A stretch of 64,000 nucleotides of DNA. Source: Buddleja alternifolia (lineage: Eukaryota; Streptophyta; Magnoliopsida; Lamiales; Scrophulariaceae). Position numbers and translations under genes: made by a program. Under the pieces are notes generated by a model. It ran no database searches. It had not been told where the DNA came from and was given only the letters and a program-made list of their open reading frames with translations. The stretch spans positions 22,340,195 through 22,404,194 of the forward strand of contig CM033394.1 of NCBI GenBank assembly GCA_019426215.1, read 5' to 3'. Positions 63,915 to 64,000 of this stretch are shown here, piece by piece; positions within the stretch are counted from its first letter, which is position 1; the number at the start of each line of letters is the position of its first letter.

Positions 63915-64000
63915 TGCGAGGTAATCGTGCGACAAAAAAAATAGACAAAAAATAAATACATAAAACTTGCAATAAAATCAAAAACTAAAATTAAACAAGT
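63915..64000 (-). other. Sequence upstream of the Gypsy-type ORF
   Basis: AT-rich and non-coding, probably the leader of the same element; the primer site and 5' LTR lie beyond the window. Confidence 0.45.

Overview
This window reads as a retrotransposon nest from a plant nuclear genome. The evidence is AT-rich DNA, Ty1/Copia and Ty3/Gypsy LTR retrotransposons with initiator-Met-type primer sites (TGGTATCAGA), a tRNA-derived SINE and a CACTA transposon. Sequence alone does not fix the species; a flowering plant is likely. I see no host protein gene, rRNA or functional tRNA in 64 kb. Every long reading frame belongs to a mobile element, and nearly all are broken.

Layout. 178-375: SINE (-). 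385-7046: 5'-truncated Copia element (Copia-1, +) with decayed gag-pol and a 3' LTR. 7052-9487: LTR end, primer site and leader of a second copy (Copia-C, +), cut by the next element. 9488-38699: a large Gypsy-type element without recognisable genes (LARD-like; LTRs of at least 2.5 kb, about 3.2 kb of interior), split into pieces by later insertions. The first insertion (13660-24181) is a (-) array of three SIRE-type LTRs and two short interiors, flanked by the duplication GTAGC. The second (24399-34653) is Copia-2 (-), flanked by ATAAT/ATAAC. Each of these two carries a solo LTR of one Gypsy family, with perfect 5-bp duplications (TTATC at 16632-18372; GTGAT at 32537-34258). The LARD 3' LTR is interrupted at 38700 by a SIRE-type LTR.

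38700-59340 is a pile of SIRE-type elements: a (+) LTR fragment, a (-) LTR with its downstream additional ORF (split by a 1463-bp CACTA element with 3-bp duplication ATT), a (+) remnant of pol and additional ORF, and finally the most complete element (48055-59340: LTR, primer site, gag, protease, integrase, RT, RNase H, additional ORF, partial LTR). 59465-64000 is the 3' end of a (-) Gypsy element of the same LTR family as the two solo LTRs.

How it works together. These are parts of copy-and-paste elements: leader and primer site for reverse transcription, gag for the particle, pol for processing, cDNA synthesis and integration, purine tract and LTR for plus-strand priming and transcription. 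The most distinctive content is the large additional ORF downstream of pol in the SIRE-type elements. It is present in two divergent versions on opposite strands, is lysine-rich with bipartite NLS-like clusters and coiled-coil-like stretches, and shows no obvious membrane segment. The same elements look dense in AAGCG(T/C)-type motifs in LTRs and across several reading frames.
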